Assembly: GCF_008017455.1 (NCBI RefSeq)
Contig: NZ_VRTY01000030.1
Coordinates: forward strand, 1 to 61,689
Origin: Pontibacter qinzhouensis
Lineage (GTDB): Bacteria; Bacteroidota; Bacteroidia; Cytophagales; Hymenobacteraceae
Reading direction: 5' to 3'
Length of the DNA: 61,689 bases
The notes under the pieces were generated by a model, which saw only the letters and a list, made by a program, of their open reading frames with translations, ran no database searches and was not told the DNA's origin. The position numbers and the translations under genes are program-made. Shown here piece by piece: positions 9,703 through 19,626 of the stretch; within the stretch, counting starts at the first letter, position 1; each line of letters starts with the position of its first letter.

Positions 9703-11940
9703 ATGGAAAATATCCTTTACGCAATTCCCGGTTTCGGATTAGCTGCTCTTTTATACACCTTGTTCAGGTCTGCCTGGGTCACGAAACAGCCTGCTGGCAA
9801 CGAGCGCATGAGTACAATTGCCAAGCACATAGCCGATGGTTCCATGGCTTTTTTAAAGGCAGAGTACAAAGTGCTTTTCTACTTTGCTGTTATTGCTTCG
9901 CTGTTCCTTTTTTACCTGGGCTATACCAGCGAACGATCGCATTGGCTTATTGTGGTTTCGTTTCTGATCGGGGCATTTTTGTCGGCTCTGGCAGGTTTTA
10001 TAGGCATGCGCATTGCCACCAAAGCCAACGTTCGCACAGCAGAGGCTGCCCGTACCAGCCTGTCTAAAGCGCTGGAGGTATCGTTTGCGGGCGGCACTGT
10101 TATGGGCATGGGTGTGGCTGGCCTGGCCGTGCTGGGCCTTGGGTCTTTGTTTATTGTGTTTTACTACATGTTTGTACAGAGCACTGGCGCGGAAGTAAAT
10201 GGCCTCGAGATGGAGCGTGCCCTGGAGGTGCTCACCGGTTTCTCGCTAGGTGCAGAAAGTATTGCCCTCTTTGCCCGTGTAGGTGGCGGTATTTATACCA
10301 AAGCAGCCGATGTGGGTGCCGACCTGGTAGGTAAAGTAGAGGCAGGCATACCCGAAGACGATCCCCGTAACCCTGCCACTATTGCCGATAACGTTGGCGA
10401 TAACGTAGGCGACGTAGCTGGTATGGGAGCCGACCTTTTTGGTTCGTATGTAGCCACCATTCTGGCAACCATGGTGCTGGGCCGTGAGGTAGAAGTAACC
10501 GATAGCTTCGGAGGACTCTCGCCAATAATTCTGCCTATGCTCATTGCAGGCCTCGGTATAATATTTTCGCTTATCGGGATGCTCTTTGTACGGGTAAAAG
10601 AAGGAGGCAATGTGCAGGCCGCCCTTAACCTCGGCAACTGGATATCGGTTATTCTGACAGCTGTTGGTGCTTATGTTGCCATTCACTGGCTTCTTCCCGA
10701 GAACCTGTCGTTGCGTAATTTTGAGTTTACTGCTAATGGTGTGTTTCTGGCAGTACTGGTGGGGCTGGTGGTTGGCTCCTTAATGAGTATTATCACAGAA
10801 TACTACACGGCTATGGGCAAAGGCCCGGTTAACTCAATTGTGCAGCAATCGTCTACGGGGCATGCCACCAACATAATTGCCGGTCTGGCAGTGGGTATGC
10901 ACTCTACTGTTTTGCCTATTATTGTGCTGGCCGCCGGTATTGTGCTTTCGTATGCAGCAGCCGGTTTATATGGTGTGGCTATTGCAGCGGCTGGCATGAT
11001 GGCTACTACCGCCATGCAACTTGCCATAGATGCCTTTGGGCCGATAGCTGACAACGCCGGTGGTATAGCCGAAATGAGCGAGTTGCCAAAAGAGGTGCGC
11101 GGCCGCACCGATATTCTGGATGCAGTAGGTAATACCACAGCAGCAACCGGTAAAGGTTTTGCTATAGCCTCTGCCGCGCTTACCTCGCTGGCGCTGTTCG
11201 CCGCTTTTGTGGGCATAGCCGGTATCTCCAGCATCGACTTATATAAAGCACCCGTATTGGCAGGTTTGTTTATAGGAGCCATGATTCCGTTTATTTTTTC
11301 AGCGCTCTGTATTGCGGCGGTGGGCAGAGCGGCCATGGCTATGGTGCACGAAGTACGCCGGCAGTTCCGCGAAATTCCGGGTATTATGGAGGGAACAGGT
11401 ATGCCCGAATACGATAAATGCGTAGCCATTTCTACCAAAGCCGCCATCCGGGAAATGATGTTGCCGGGTGCCATAGCGCTCATTGTTCCGATTATTGTTG
11501 GGTTCGGCTTTAGAGGTGTTTTTGCCGATACGTCGTCTCCTGAGATTTTAGGCGGTTTACTGGCAGGTGTTACCGTGTCGGGTGTGCTGATGGCCATGTT
11601 CCAGTCTAACGCAGGCGGTGCCTGGGACAATGCCAAGAAATCGTTTGAGAAAGGTGTAGAGATTAACGGAAAAATGGAGTACAAAGGCTCTGAGCCGCAC
11701 AAAGCTTCCGTTACCGGCGATACCGTAGGCGATCCGTTTAAGGATACCTCCGGGCCATCCATGAACATCCTGATCAAGCTCATGTCTATTGTTTCGCTGG
11801 TAATTGCACCACACATTGCGTTAGACCAAACTCCTCCGATACCCGAACGTCCCATCGAGATCAACATGGAAACAATACAGGAACTGCCTTTAACCACGGC
11901 TATGCAGGCAGAAACGACTAAAATTATAACGCTGCCTTAA
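9703..11940 (+). CDS. hppA: Membrane-bound proton-translocating pyrophosphatase, K+-dependent type
   Basis: Couples hydrolysis of pyrophosphate to ion pumping across the inner membrane. 745 aa with about 16 membrane spans. Substrate-binding residues are seen in [20 protein letters not shown] (about residues 220-240) and the C-terminal GGAWDNAKK and [13 protein letters not shown] motifs. [10 protein letters not shown] has Ala where K+-independent enzymes have Lys, so K+ dependence is expected. The usual gate Glu positions after DLFGSY are not acidic, while [12 protein letters not shown] has Glu one helix earlier, as I recall for the Flavobacterium johnsoniae type H+ pumps. ATG at 9703 ([10 protein letters not shown]) is chosen over an in-frame ATG at 9619, which adds a non-homologous 28-residue tail. 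Confidence 0.93.
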   Translation: MENILYAIPGFGLAALLYTLFRSAWVTKQPAGNERMSTIAKHIADGSMAFLKAEYKVLFYFAVIASLFLFYLGYTSERSHWLIVVSFLIGAFLSALAGFIGMRIATKANVRTAEAARTSLSKALEVSFAGGTVMGMGVAGLAVLGLGSLFIVFYYMFVQSTGAEVNGLEMERALEVLTGFSLGAESIALFARVGGGIYTKAADVGADLVGKVEAGIPEDDPRNPATIADNVGDNVGDVAGMGADLFGSYVATILATMVLGREVEVTDSFGGLSPIILPMLIAGLGIIFSLIGMLFVRVKEGGNVQAALNLGNWISVILTAVGAYVAIHWLLPENLSLRNFEFTANGVFLAVLVGLVVGSLMSIITEYYTAMGKGPVNSIVQQSSTGHATNIIAGLAVGMHSTVLPIIVLAAGIVLSYAAAGLYGVAIAAAGMMATTAMQLAIDAFGPIADNAGGIAEMSELPKEVRGRTDILDAVGNTTAATGKGFAIASAALTSLALFAAFVGIAGISSIDLYKAPVLAGLFIGAMIPFIFSALCIAAVGRAAMAMVHEVRRQFREIPGIMEGTGMPEYDKCVAISTKAAIREMMLPGAIALIVPIIVGFGFRGVFADTSSPEILGGLLAGVTVSGVLMAMFQSNAGGAWDNAKKSFEKGVEINGKMEYKGSEPHKASVTGDTVGDPFKDTSGPSMNILIKLMSIVSLVIAPHIALDQTPPIPERPIEINMETIQELPLTTAMQAETTKIITLP

Positions 11941-12183
11941 TCTCTGTTTTTAATTTAAGGCACAGCTACATACTAGTTGCCTGAATATAAAAGCCCAATC
12001 TTGCCTTATTCTGACGTTAATTTTTGCTGGCGGGCAGTAGAACAGTGGTTTTAAGAAGCTTTTTTTGATATTTAAAGTTTTGCCTTCTTTTCCGGAATCG
12101 GGTGGCAGGCATACTTTAAACAAACAAAGGCTCCTTCTGCTGCAACGCCTGAAGTAAAAAACCAACAGCGGATAAGCGCAAAG

Positions 12184-12215
12184 TTGGGCTTATTTTTTAT
12201 TTATACTTACCTTTG
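12184..12215 (+). promoter_or_regulatory. Bacteroidota-type promoter for hpt
   Basis: TTG (12184-12186) as the -33 element and TACCTTTG (12208-12215) as the -7 element, 21 bp apart, ending 23 bp before the hpt start. Matches the Bacteroidota consensus TTTG / TAnnTTTG. Confidence 0.7.
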
Positions 12216-12238
12216 TTTAGATCATCAACGTCAGACCC

Positions 12239-12781
12239 ATGGAACCTCGGATAGTAACCTTGCACGATTGCCAGTTCAGCACCTATATTTTTGAGGAGGA
12301 AATTCTTGCTCGCATTCAAATGCTGGCCGATGAGATCAACAAGGATTACCAGGAGAAGAACCCCTTGTTTCTGGCCGTGCTCAATGGCTCCTTTATGTTT
12401 GCTACTGACTTGCTGAAGCGGGTAACGGTGCCATGCGAAATTGCCTTTGTGCGTCTCTCTTCTTACAAGGATATGCAGAGCACAGGCAATGTAAAAGAAG
12501 TACTAGGCCTGGTGGATGATATAAAAGGCCGCCATGTAGTGGTGCTGGAAGATATTGTAGATACAGGCCATACCTTGCAGGGGCTGGAACAACAGTTGCT
12601 CGATAAGCAGCCGGCTTCGCTGGAGGTAGCGGCGTTGCTCGTAAAGCCGGAGTGCCTGCAGCACCAGATCGAGCTGAAGTATGTTGCTAAAAACATTCCA
12701 AACGACTTCGTGGTAGGCTATGGCCTCGATTATAACGGCATTGGGCGTAACCTGCGCGACATATACAAAATTGTATCTTAA
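12239..12781 (+). CDS. hpt: Hypoxanthine phosphoribosyltransferase
   Basis: Salvages hypoxanthine and guanine to IMP and GMP using PRPP in the cytosol. 180 aa, the usual length. The PRPP-binding motif VVVLEDIVDTGHTL is at about residues 100-113, the flexible-loop region VRLSSYKDMQSTG precedes it, and PNDFVVGYGLDYN near the C-terminus is the purine-binding segment of the family. It has its own promoter. The adenylate kinase gene follows 124 bp later with a possible promoter of its own, so the two purine-nucleotide genes are neighbours but probably not one transcript only. Confidence 0.95.
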   Translation: MEPRIVTLHDCQFSTYIFEEEILARIQMLADEINKDYQEKNPLFLAVLNGSFMFATDLLKRVTVPCEIAFVRLSSYKDMQSTGNVKEVLGLVDDIKGRHVVVLEDIVDTGHTLQGLEQQLLDKQPASLEVAALLVKPECLQHQIELKYVAKNIPNDFVVGYGLDYNGIGRNLRDIYKIVS

Positions 12782-12875
12782 GCGCCAAAAACTACAACCT
12801 GATTGCCTGAATTGGCAAACAAAATTTTTGTGCAGGTTGTCGCCTTAAAAACGAACAAAATTTTAATTTTATAAT

Positions 12876-12883
12876 TACTTTTG
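12876..12883 (+). promoter_or_regulatory. Candidate -7 element for adk
   Basis: TACTTTTG matches the Bacteroidota TAnnTTTG element 23 bp before the adk start; the upstream -33 region is T-rich but has no clear TTTG. Confidence 0.4.
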
Positions 12884-12905
12884 CTTTTTACATTCACGAA
12901 AAGAT

Positions 12906-13484
12906 ATGCTCAACATTGTTTTGTTTGGCCCTCCAGGAGCTGGAAAGGGAACACAAAGTCAGAAATTAATTGAAAAGTACAACCTTATCCACCTCTCAAC
13001 CGGAGACTTATTACGATCTGAGATAGCGGCTGGTTCTGAGCTTGGCCTGAAGGCTAAGTCTTTGATGGACAACGGTATACTGGTTCCTGATGAAGTGGTG
13101 ATCGGCATGATCGCAAACAAAGTGAAGGAGCACTCCACTGCTTCAGGTTTTATTTTTGATGGTTTCCCACGTACCGTGCCGCAAGCGCAAAGCCTGGATA
13201 AACTCCTGCAGGAGAATGAAACAGAAATCACAGCCATGCTGGCCCTTCAGGTAGACGACGAAGAACTGACAAACCGCTTGTTGCTGCGTGGCCAGACTTC
13301 TGGCCGCCCCGACGACCAGAACGAAGAACTGATTCGGAAGCGCGTGCAGGAGTACAACACCAAAACCGCACCAGTAGCAGATTACTACACTGGCCAGGGT
13401 AAATTTTTTGCGGTTGATGGCATAGGCGAAATCGATGAAATATTCGGACAGCTTTGCCAGCATATCGATAGCCTGAAGCAATAG
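12906..13484 (+). CDS. adk: Adenylate kinase
   Basis: Interconverts ATP + AMP and 2 ADP. 192 aa, the short-LID form of the family. P-loop GPPGAGKGTQS at residues 7-17, AMP-binding segment LSTGDLLRSEI at about 30-40, FDGFPRT with the conserved Arg near residue 85, and LLLRGQTSGRPDDQ in the LID region, which lacks the four-Cys zinc motif. Followed 45 bp later by obgE on the same strand, with no terminator visible between, so the two are likely co-transcribed. Confidence 0.96.
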   Translation: MLNIVLFGPPGAGKGTQSQKLIEKYNLIHLSTGDLLRSEIAAGSELGLKAKSLMDNGILVPDEVVIGMIANKVKEHSTASGFIFDGFPRTVPQAQSLDKLLQENETEITAMLALQVDDEELTNRLLLRGQTSGRPDDQNEELIRKRVQEYNTKTAPVADYYTGQGKFFAVDGIGEIDEIFGQLCQHIDSLKQ

Positions 13485-13529
13485 TTGCCAGGGCATTAAC
13501 CATTAGTCTCATAGTTTTAAACACCCGGT

Positions 13530-14522
13530 TTGGCATCATCAAACTTTATAGATTACGTTAAGATCTGCTCGCGCTCCGGCCGTGGAGGTGGCGGCTCTGC
13601 ACATTTGCACCGCGATAAGAAAACCGCAAAAGGTGGTCCCGATGGCGGCGACGGTGGCAGAGGCGGACACATTATCCTGCGCGGCAACTCGCAACTCTGG
13701 ACTCTGCTGCACCTGCAGTTCCGGAAACATGTGATTGCCGAGAACGGACTTAACGGCGGCCCCGACCACTCTTCCGGTGCGCAGGGACATGATGAAGTGC
13801 TGGAGGTACCCTTGGGTACTATTGCCAGAGATGCTGAAACAGGCGAGGTTAAGTGCGAGATTACGCAGCATGGCCAGGAAATCATTCTGACACCCGGAGG
13901 CCGCGGAGGCCTGGGCAACGCACACTTTAAATCACCTACAAACCAGACACCCCGCTACGCACAGCCCGGCGAACCCGGCATAGAGGAATGGGTGGTGCTG
14001 GAACTGAAGTTGCTGGCCGATGTTGGCCTGGTTGGTTTCCCGAACGCAGGCAAATCTACACTGCTTTCGGTGGTTTCTGCTGCCAAGCCTAAAATCGCCA
14101 ACTACGCTTTTACAACCTTGGCACCTAACCTGGGCGTGGTGGCTTACCGCGACTACAAATCCTTTGTGATGGCCGATATTCCGGGTATTATTGAGGGTGC
14201 CTCAGAGGGTAAGGGTTTAGGACTTCGCTTTTTGCGGCACATAGAACGTAACTCCATGCTGCTCTTTATGGTTGCCTGCGATAGCCCGGATATAGCCGAA
14301 GAATACCATGTGCTGCTAACGGAGCTGGAGAAATACAACCCTGAACTGCTCGATAAAAAGCGAATTCTGGCCATTACTAAAACCGATATGATTGATGAGG
14401 AGCTGGAAGAGGAGATAAGACAAACGCTGCCGGATGGTTTGCCTACGGTGTTTATCTCCAGTGTAACTCAGAAAAATATAGGGCAGCTCAAAGATCTGAT
14501 CTGGCAAGCGCTGAACAGCTAA
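13530..14522 (+). CDS. obgE: GTPase Obg/CgtA, ribosome assembly factor
   Basis: GTPase that acts in late 50S subunit assembly and stress response. 330 aa: glycine-rich OBG fold at residues 1-158 ([29 protein letters not shown]), then the G domain with P-loop [12 protein letters not shown] (about 167-178), switch [14 protein letters not shown] and NKxD-like TKTD. The C-terminal extension seen in some homologues is absent. No ATG is available near the expected N-terminus; TTG at 13530 gives [12 protein letters not shown], which fits the family, so a TTG start is likely. A terminator follows. Confidence 0.95.
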   Translation: MASSNFIDYVKICSRSGRGGGGSAHLHRDKKTAKGGPDGGDGGRGGHIILRGNSQLWTLLHLQFRKHVIAENGLNGGPDHSSGAQGHDEVLEVPLGTIARDAETGEVKCEITQHGQEIILTPGGRGGLGNAHFKSPTNQTPRYAQPGEPGIEEWVVLELKLLADVGLVGFPNAGKSTLLSVVSAAKPKIANYAFTTLAPNLGVVAYRDYKSFVMADIPGIIEGASEGKGLGLRFLRHIERNSMLLFMVACDSPDIAEEYHVLLTELEKYNPELLDKKRILAITKTDMIDEELEEEIRQTLPDGLPTVFISSVTQKNIGQLKDLIWQALNS

Positions 14523-14598
14523 GGAAAGGCAGGCGCCAAAGCTACTTCGTTCTCCGAACATGTAGAGCAGTGGTACCTAAAGCAACAGAAAATAACAG

Positions 14599-14635
14599 TC
14601 GGTAGAGAGTTTTATAGCTCTCTACCGATTTTTTT
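14599..14635 (+). terminator. Rho-independent terminator after obgE
   Basis: Perfect 11-bp stem TCGGTAGAGAG / CTCTCTACCGA with an 8-nt loop and a run of seven T. The 280 bp from here to grpE shows no gene. Confidence 0.92.
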
Positions 14636-14915
14636 GTAGGTAAGGCTCCACCTTTTTACCAGAAGTTAAATTTCAGAAGAACACCGCTGAACCTAATTTC
14701 ACTTTAGAACATTTAGTAGATCAGGGGTAGCAGGCAGGACAGAAGCATAGCAGCAGCTTTAGCGTTACTAATCTTGCCATTACACATATTCTTCACAACG
14801 AATAAAATAAAGTCACCCGATTATACCAATTATGTGCCACTATGTCACGGGGGCAGGTTTGGCAAGTTAATTGAAAAGGAGATGGTGACTTATCAACTTA
14901 ACTATTTAAGGCATT

Positions 14916-15494
14916 ATGTCAGAGAATAAAAACAGGAACGAGCAGCATAACGACGAATTAGAGGATACAACTGCCAATCTGGAAGAAAATGGTCAGGAGC
15001 AGGCAGAGGCAGATGAGCAGTCTGACCTGTCAGGTGCAACAGAAAACAATGATACTACTGCCATAGAGCTGGCAGAAATGAAAGATAAATACATCCGCCT
15101 GATGGCTGAGTTTGAAAATTTCAGACGCAGAACAGCCAAAGAGCGCATAGATCTGTCTAAAACTGCTACTCAGGATCTGATGGGCAACCTGCTACCAGTG
15201 CTCGACGATATGGAGCGTGCGAAGCAGGCTTTAGTAGAAGCACATGATGTAGATTCTGCTTTGCAGGGGCTGGACCTTGTTTTCCATAAACTAGAGCATG
15301 TAGTACAGCAAAAAGGGCTGAAAGTAATCGAAATAAGTGCGGGTGATGACTTTAACAGCGACTTCCATGAGGCTGTTACACAAATTCCGGCTCCTTCAGA
15401 TGATCTTAAAGGTAAGATAGTAGATGTTATTGAGAAGGGATACACTTTAAACGAAAAAGTGATCCGTTTTGCGAAAGTAATTATAGGAGCTTAA
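14916..15494 (+). CDS. grpE: Nucleotide exchange factor GrpE
   Basis: Releases ADP from the DnaK chaperone. 192 aa: an acidic, Gln/Glu/Asn-rich N-terminus (residues 1-45), a long helix from about 50 (ELAEMKDKYIRLMAEFENFR), and the C-terminal beta-wing domain with HEAVTQIPAPSDDLKGKIVD and VLRPA-like NEKVIRFAKVIIG. An AAGGAG-like sequence about 40 bp upstream is too far to be a ribosome site. dnaJ starts 3 bp after the stop, giving a tight grpE-dnaJ operon; hrcA and dnaK are not in the window. Confidence 0.95.
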   Translation: MSENKNRNEQHNDELEDTTANLEENGQEQAEADEQSDLSGATENNDTTAIELAEMKDKYIRLMAEFENFRRRTAKERIDLSKTATQDLMGNLLPVLDDMERAKQALVEAHDVDSALQGLDLVFHKLEHVVQQKGLKVIEISAGDDFNSDFHEAVTQIPAPSDDLKGKIVDVIEKGYTLNEKVIRFAKVIIGA

Positions 15495-15497
15495 GTA

Positions 15498-16649
15498 ATG
15501 GCTAAGAGAGATTATTACGAGATTTTGGGGGTAAGCAAGGGTGCTACGCAGGAAGAGATAAAGAAAGCTTACCGCAAAATCGCTATCAAGTTTCACCCCG
15601 ACAAGAACCCGGACGACCCTACTGCCGAAGACAAGTTTAAGGAAGCAGCAGAGGCCTATGAGGTGCTAAGCAACGAGCAGAAGCGCCAGCGCTACGACCA
15701 GTTCGGGCACCAGGGCATGAACGGCGGCTTTGGCGGCGGCGGTGGCATGAACATGGAAGATATCTTCTCCCAGTTCGGCGACATCTTCGGTGGCGGGGGC
15801 GGCAGCCCTTTTGAGAGCTTCTTTAGCGGTGGCAGACAAGGTGGTGGCCGACGTACCCGTAAAGGCTCTAACCTGCGCATTAAGCTTAAACTAAACCTCG
15901 AAGAAATTGCTAACGGGGTTGAGAAAAAGATAAAAGTAAAACGCCATGTAGCCTGCGGCACCTGTGGCGGCAACGGCGCCAAAAACGGCACCGACATGCA
16001 AACCTGTAACTCCTGCCAGGGGTCCGGGCAGGTGCGCAAGGTGGTAAATACCATGCTGGGCCAAATGGTATCGACAGCCACATGTCCTACCTGTAACGGC
16101 GAAGGCCGCATTGTAACCAAAAACTGCGACGTGTGCCACGGCAGCGGCAGAGAACTGCAGGAAGAGGTAATTACTATAAATGTGCCAGCCGGTGTAATGG
16201 ATGGCATGCAGCTCTCTATGAGCGGCAAAGGCAATGTGCCGGAACGCGGAGGTGTGCCAGGCGACCTGCTGATTCAGATTGAAGAAGAGGTGCATCCGGC
16301 TCTGAAACGAGATGGCAATAACGTTATCTTCGACCAGTATATTAGCTTTGTAGATGCTGCCCTCGGCGCCGATATTGAAGTGCCGACCATTACAGGCAAA
16401 GTAAAAGTAAATATTAAGCCAGGCACACAAAGCGGCGAAATATTCAGGCTGCGTGGCAAAGGCATTAAAGACATAAACGGCTACGGTAAAGGCGACCAGC
16501 TGATTCACATCAACGTCTGGACACCTAAATCGTTAAGCAGCGACGAACGTGCCGCCTTAGAGCGTCTGCGCGATTCGAACAACTTTACGCCACACCCGGG
16601 CAAAAACGACAAAGGATTTTTCGAGAAAGTGAAAGATTACTTTCAGTAA
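15498..16649 (+). CDS. dnaJ: Chaperone protein DnaJ
   Basis: Hsp40 co-chaperone that delivers clients to DnaK and stimulates its ATPase. 383 aa in the type I layout: J domain 1-70 with the HPD motif (FHPDKNPDD), Gly/Phe-rich linker about 75-125, zinc-binding domain with four CxxCxGxG repeats ([32 protein letters not shown]) at about 155-220, then the C-terminal client-binding domains with LRGKGI. Translationally adjacent to grpE. A terminator hairpin and a family A repeat follow. Confidence 0.97.
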   Translation: MAKRDYYEILGVSKGATQEEIKKAYRKIAIKFHPDKNPDDPTAEDKFKEAAEAYEVLSNEQKRQRYDQFGHQGMNGGFGGGGGMNMEDIFSQFGDIFGGGGGSPFESFFSGGRQGGGRRTRKGSNLRIKLKLNLEEIANGVEKKIKVKRHVACGTCGGNGAKNGTDMQTCNSCQGSGQVRKVVNTMLGQMVSTATCPTCNGEGRIVTKNCDVCHGSGRELQEEVITINVPAGVMDGMQLSMSGKGNVPERGGVPGDLLIQIEEEVHPALKRDGNNVIFDQYISFVDAALGADIEVPTITGKVKVNIKPGTQSGEIFRLRGKGIKDINGYGKGDQLIHINVWTPKSLSSDERAALERLRDSNNFTPHPGKNDKGFFEKVKDYFQ

Positions 16650-16683
16650 AATCCTTAAATAACAACTGCCACAGTAGCACCAG

Positions 16684-16717
16684 AAGCCTGCCTTTTATTT
16701 AAAGGACAGGCTTTTTT
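16684..16717 (+). terminator. Rho-independent terminator after dnaJ
   Basis: Stem AAGCCTGCCTTT / AAAGGACAGGCTT with a 5-nt loop and a following T run, 35 bp after the dnaJ stop. Confidence 0.88.
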
Positions 16718-16755
16718 GGTTAAAATAGCTTTCGGCATGTTGGGGCTATATTAAG

Positions 16756-16812
16756 ACCCTTGACCTAAAAATGCTGAAAAACCTTCAGAAGGGGTTTTTT
16801 ATTAGAATAATT
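16756..16812 (+). repeat. Family A repeat, copy 3
   Basis: ACCCTTGACC start, core AAACCTTCAGAAGG followed by GGTTTTTT, ends ATTAGAATAATT. Here the core hairpin plus T run would itself work as a terminator, 40 bp after the dnaJ terminator. The rest of the 370-bp gap before the ABC gene holds nothing I recognise. Confidence 0.92.
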
Positions 16813-17068
16813 TAAGCTGTTAGCTCCAGTAATGTATATGTTTCGGTGGCTGGAACTTTCTTTATTAACAACCGGATGAAGCGGTTGCGAAAAGTGTTGG
16901 AGCCAAAGCAAAATGCATCTTCGTTAGCAGATGATCATCTGATAATTTCAATAGCATATCGATGTAAACAGCTTTCCGCACCTCTATATTATCTGCTATC
17001 TAAATTGAGGAAGGTATTGCTGCATGAGTAGAATAAAACTATTTTTACCTAAACTAACATGTAGCACA

Positions 17069-17980
17069 TTGAGCATCCTGAAAATTGATGGCGTTTCTAA
17101 GCGCTACGCCAATCATACCGCCCTCAACAATGTCAGTTTCGTTATTCCGACTGGCTGTATCTTTGGTTTGCTGGGGCCAAACGGTGCCGGTAAAACATCT
17201 CTTATCCGCATTATTACCCAAATTACCGGAGCCGATACCGGCGAAATCTTATTTAAAGGAAATCGCTTGAAGCCCGATCATATTAGGGAAATGGGGTATC
17301 TGCCGGAAGAACGTGGCCTTTATAAGAAGATGAAGGTAGGAGAGCAGCTGCTGTACCTGGCGCAGCTCAAGGGCCTGACCAAAGCAGATGCCACCGAACG
17401 GATTAAAGGCTGGATAGATCGCCTCGAAATACGCGACTGGGTAGGCAAAAACATAGAAGACCTCTCGAAAGGAATGCAGCAAAAGGTGCAGTTCATTGCT
17501 ACGGTGCTGCACGAGCCAGCGCTTATTATTCTCGATGAGCCCTTCTCTGGCTTCGACCCGATAAATGCCAACCTCATAAAAGACGAGATTCTGCGGTTGC
17601 GCGAAAGAGGAGCTTCCATTATTTTCTCGACACACCGGATGGAGTCGGTGGAGGAACTTTGTGACAATATTGCGCTCATTAACCGGGCACAGAAAGTACT
17701 CGATGGTTCTGTAAAAGAAATAAAAGAAGCCTATAAAACCGATACGTTTCAGGTAATCGGCAATGGCAAACTCATGATTCTGAACCCCGATTTTCAGGTG
17801 CTGGAGCAGCACGAGAACCATGGCGTGTTCAGAGCATCTATTAAACTCCTGAACGGCACGCAACCAAACGACCTGCTCCGTTACCTGATCGAGCGGGTAG
17901 AGGTACACTCTTTTATTGAGCTGGTACCGAGCATAAACGACATCTTCATCAGAAAAGTAAAAGAAACACACCATGCATAA
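17069..17980 (+). CDS. ABC-2 type exporter, ATP-binding subunit
   Basis: Energises the membrane subunit encoded next (NatA-like). Walker A LLGPNGAGKTS, Q-loop region, signature LSKGMQQKVQ, Walker B ALIILDEPFSGFDP and the switch His in FSTHRM are all present; the C-terminal 90 residues form the extra domain common in this class. An ATG at 17024 would add 15 residues of unlikely sequence; TTG at 17069 gives MSILKIDGVSKRYANHTALN, which matches how this family starts, so I prefer TTG, with modest confidence. The stop overlaps the permease start by 8 bp. Confidence 0.88.
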   Translation: MSILKIDGVSKRYANHTALNNVSFVIPTGCIFGLLGPNGAGKTSLIRIITQITGADTGEILFKGNRLKPDHIREMGYLPEERGLYKKMKVGEQLLYLAQLKGLTKADATERIKGWIDRLEIRDWVGKNIEDLSKGMQQKVQFIATVLHEPALIILDEPFSGFDPINANLIKDEILRLRERGASIIFSTHRMESVEELCDNIALINRAQKVLDGSVKEIKEAYKTDTFQVIGNGKLMILNPDFQVLEQHENHGVFRASIKLLNGTQPNDLLRYLIERVEVHSFIELVPSINDIFIRKVKETHHA

Positions 17981-19310
17981 AATCTGGTTGATAATTCAGC
18001 GGGAGTACTTAACGCGTGTCCGGAAGAAGAGCTTCATCATCATGACTTTTCTGACACCGCTTTTATTGGCAGCTTTTATGGTGGTTCCTGCCTGGCTGGC
18101 AACTGTTTCTGATAGTTCCGATGTGGTGATGGTGCTTGACGAAAGTGGTTTGTTTGCCGATAAGCTGGAGACGAAGAAAGACCTGCAGTTTATTCCGATA
18201 CAAGGCGACCTGGAGAGTGCCAAGGAGCTTTACCGCGAAACCGGTAACACGGCGCTGCTCTACATCCCAAAGATGGATATTAACGATCCGCAGGGTTTTA
18301 AAGTCTACTCTAAGAAGAACACCAACATACAAACCAAGGCGCGCCTGGAAAATATGCTGGAGAAGGAGATTGAAAACCAGCGTTTTATCGCGTCTGGCAT
18401 AGACCGGGAGCAGCTGAATAAAATGAAAGCCAACATCTCGATTACCACCGTTAACCTCAGCGACGAAGGCGAACGCGACAACAACGCCTGGGTTACCTCT
18501 GGGGCAGGCATTGTGGCAGCGGTTATTATTTACTTCTTCATATTTATGTACGGCGTGCAGATTATGCGGGGCGTAATAGAAGAAAAGACGAACCGGATTG
18601 TGGAAGTAATTATTTCGTCGGTGAAGCCGTTTCAGCTGATGATGGGCAAGATTGTTGGTATTGCTGCTGTTGGGCTTACGCAGTTCCTGCTCTGGGTAGT
18701 ACTTTCGATGGTGGTGGTAACGGGAGTGCAGGCCGCTTTTGGTATTAAACCTGCGCCTACGCCAGCCGAACAGATGATGTCGGGGAGGGTTGCAGGTGAG
18801 GACTTAACTGAGGAAGAACAGGCTGTAGAAGATAACAAGACAAAAGCAGTAATGGGCACCGCGCTCAGCGCGCTCAGTAACTTAAATATTCCACTTATCC
18901 TGGGCTGTTTCCTGTTTTATTTCCTGGGAGGCTACCTGCTGTACGGCTCCCTATTCGGCGCAGTAGGCGCAGCCGTAGACAACGAAACCGATACGCAGCA
19001 GTTCATGTTCCCGATTACGATTCCGCTCGTCATCTCCTTTATTCTCTCGTACTCTGTGGTGCTGCAGAACCCCGATGGGCCGGTGGCTTTCTGGCTTTCT
19101 GTTATTCCGCTCACTTCGCCTATTATTATGATGGTGCGTGTGCCATTTGGCGTTCCGGCCTGGGAACTGCTAGTTTCTATGGGCGCTCTGATCCTGGGCT
19201 TTATCTTTACCACCTGGATTGCCGCCCGCATTTATAGAGTAGGAATCCTGATGTATGGCAAAAAAGTAAGTTATCGGGAGCTGTCGAAGTGGCTGTTTTA
19301 TAGGGTGTAG
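17973..19310 (+). CDS. ABC-2 type exporter, permease subunit (NatB-like)
   Basis: Membrane partner of the upstream ATPase. 445 aa: one span at residues about 17-42 (ending in MVVPAWL), a roughly 140-residue extracytoplasmic domain, then about five to six spans from residue 178 (WVTSGAGIVAAVIIYFFIFM) to the end. GVIEEKTNRIVEVIISSVKP is the conserved cytoplasmic segment of ABC-2/NatB permeases. The substrate is unknown; related systems export sodium or act in cell-envelope stress, but nothing here decides it. Overlaps the ATPase gene by 8 bp. Confidence 0.87.
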   Translation: MHKIWLIIQREYLTRVRKKSFIIMTFLTPLLLAAFMVVPAWLATVSDSSDVVMVLDESGLFADKLETKKDLQFIPIQGDLESAKELYRETGNTALLYIPKMDINDPQGFKVYSKKNTNIQTKARLENMLEKEIENQRFIASGIDREQLNKMKANISITTVNLSDEGERDNNAWVTSGAGIVAAVIIYFFIFMYGVQIMRGVIEEKTNRIVEVIISSVKPFQLMMGKIVGIAAVGLTQFLLWVVLSMVVVTGVQAAFGIKPAPTPAEQMMSGRVAGEDLTEEEQAVEDNKTKAVMGTALSALSNLNIPLILGCFLFYFLGGYLLYGSLFGAVGAAVDNETDTQQFMFPITIPLVISFILSYSVVLQNPDGPVAFWLSVIPLTSPIIMMVRVPFGVPAWELLVSMGALILGFIFTTWIAARIYRVGILMYGKKVSYRELSKWLFYRV

Positions 19311-19351
19311 CAGGAGTTGTCTCTTTTCTTCTTCCATTTTTCCTTTCCTAA

Positions 19352-19370
19352 GTGTAGTTTTCAACTACAC
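19352..19370. repeat. REP-like palindrome with TTC loop
   Basis: GTGTAGTT-TTC-AACTACAC, perfect 8-bp arms. Loop and layout resemble the small palindromes inside the 30.7-30.9 kb element. Confidence 0.6.
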
Positions 19371-19460
19371 CTAAATATAAAACATGCTGTTCGAAGTCTA
19401 CTGCAGGTGGACTTTAAACTTACAATAAATCAGGATTAACTCTGTTCCGGGAACTTCGCT

Positions 19461-19483
19461 GGCGCGGGCTTGTAGCCCGTGCC
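19461..19483. repeat. REP-like palindrome
   Basis: GGCGCGGGCT-TGT-AGCCCGTGCC, 10-bp arms with one G-T pair. Similar 'GCGGGCT..AGCCCG' palindromes are known substrates of REP-associated tyrosine transposases; no such transposase is in the window. Confidence 0.6.
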
Positions 19484-19503
19484 GACATTGCATGGTAAAT
19501 TAC

Positions 19504-19534
19504 AAAAGCCCATCCTCTGACGGATGGGCTTTTT
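19504..19534. terminator. Terminator between convergent ABC permease and corA
   Basis: AAAAGCCCATCC-TCTGAC-GGATGGGCTTTTT, 12-bp stem with T runs on both strands, so it can serve both converging genes. Confidence 0.88.
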
Positions 19535-19563
19535 CTTTAACTGCTACCGGTATTGCCTAATCG

Positions 19564-19620
19564 AATTATTCCAATAAAGAAGCCCTCCAAAAGCTTTTGG
19601 CTACAAAAACGCTCAAGGGT
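19564..19620 (-). repeat. Family A repeat, copy 4
   Basis: On the + strand starts AATTATTCCAATAAAG and ends GCTCAAGGGT, 7 bp from the stop codon of corA (- strand). The core is AAAAGCTTTTGGAGGGCTT on the - strand. Confidence 0.9.
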
Positions 19621-19626
19621 AAGCTC

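Noticed and set aside
10803..11897. Long (364-aa) antisense frame inside hppA
   Set aside because: Follows from codon bias of the Ala/Gly-rich pyrophosphatase; no family motifs.
16846..17031. 61-aa open frame on + strand before the ABC gene
   Set aside because: No family features, overlaps the likely leader of the ABC gene, and starts in repeat-bearing intergenic sequence.
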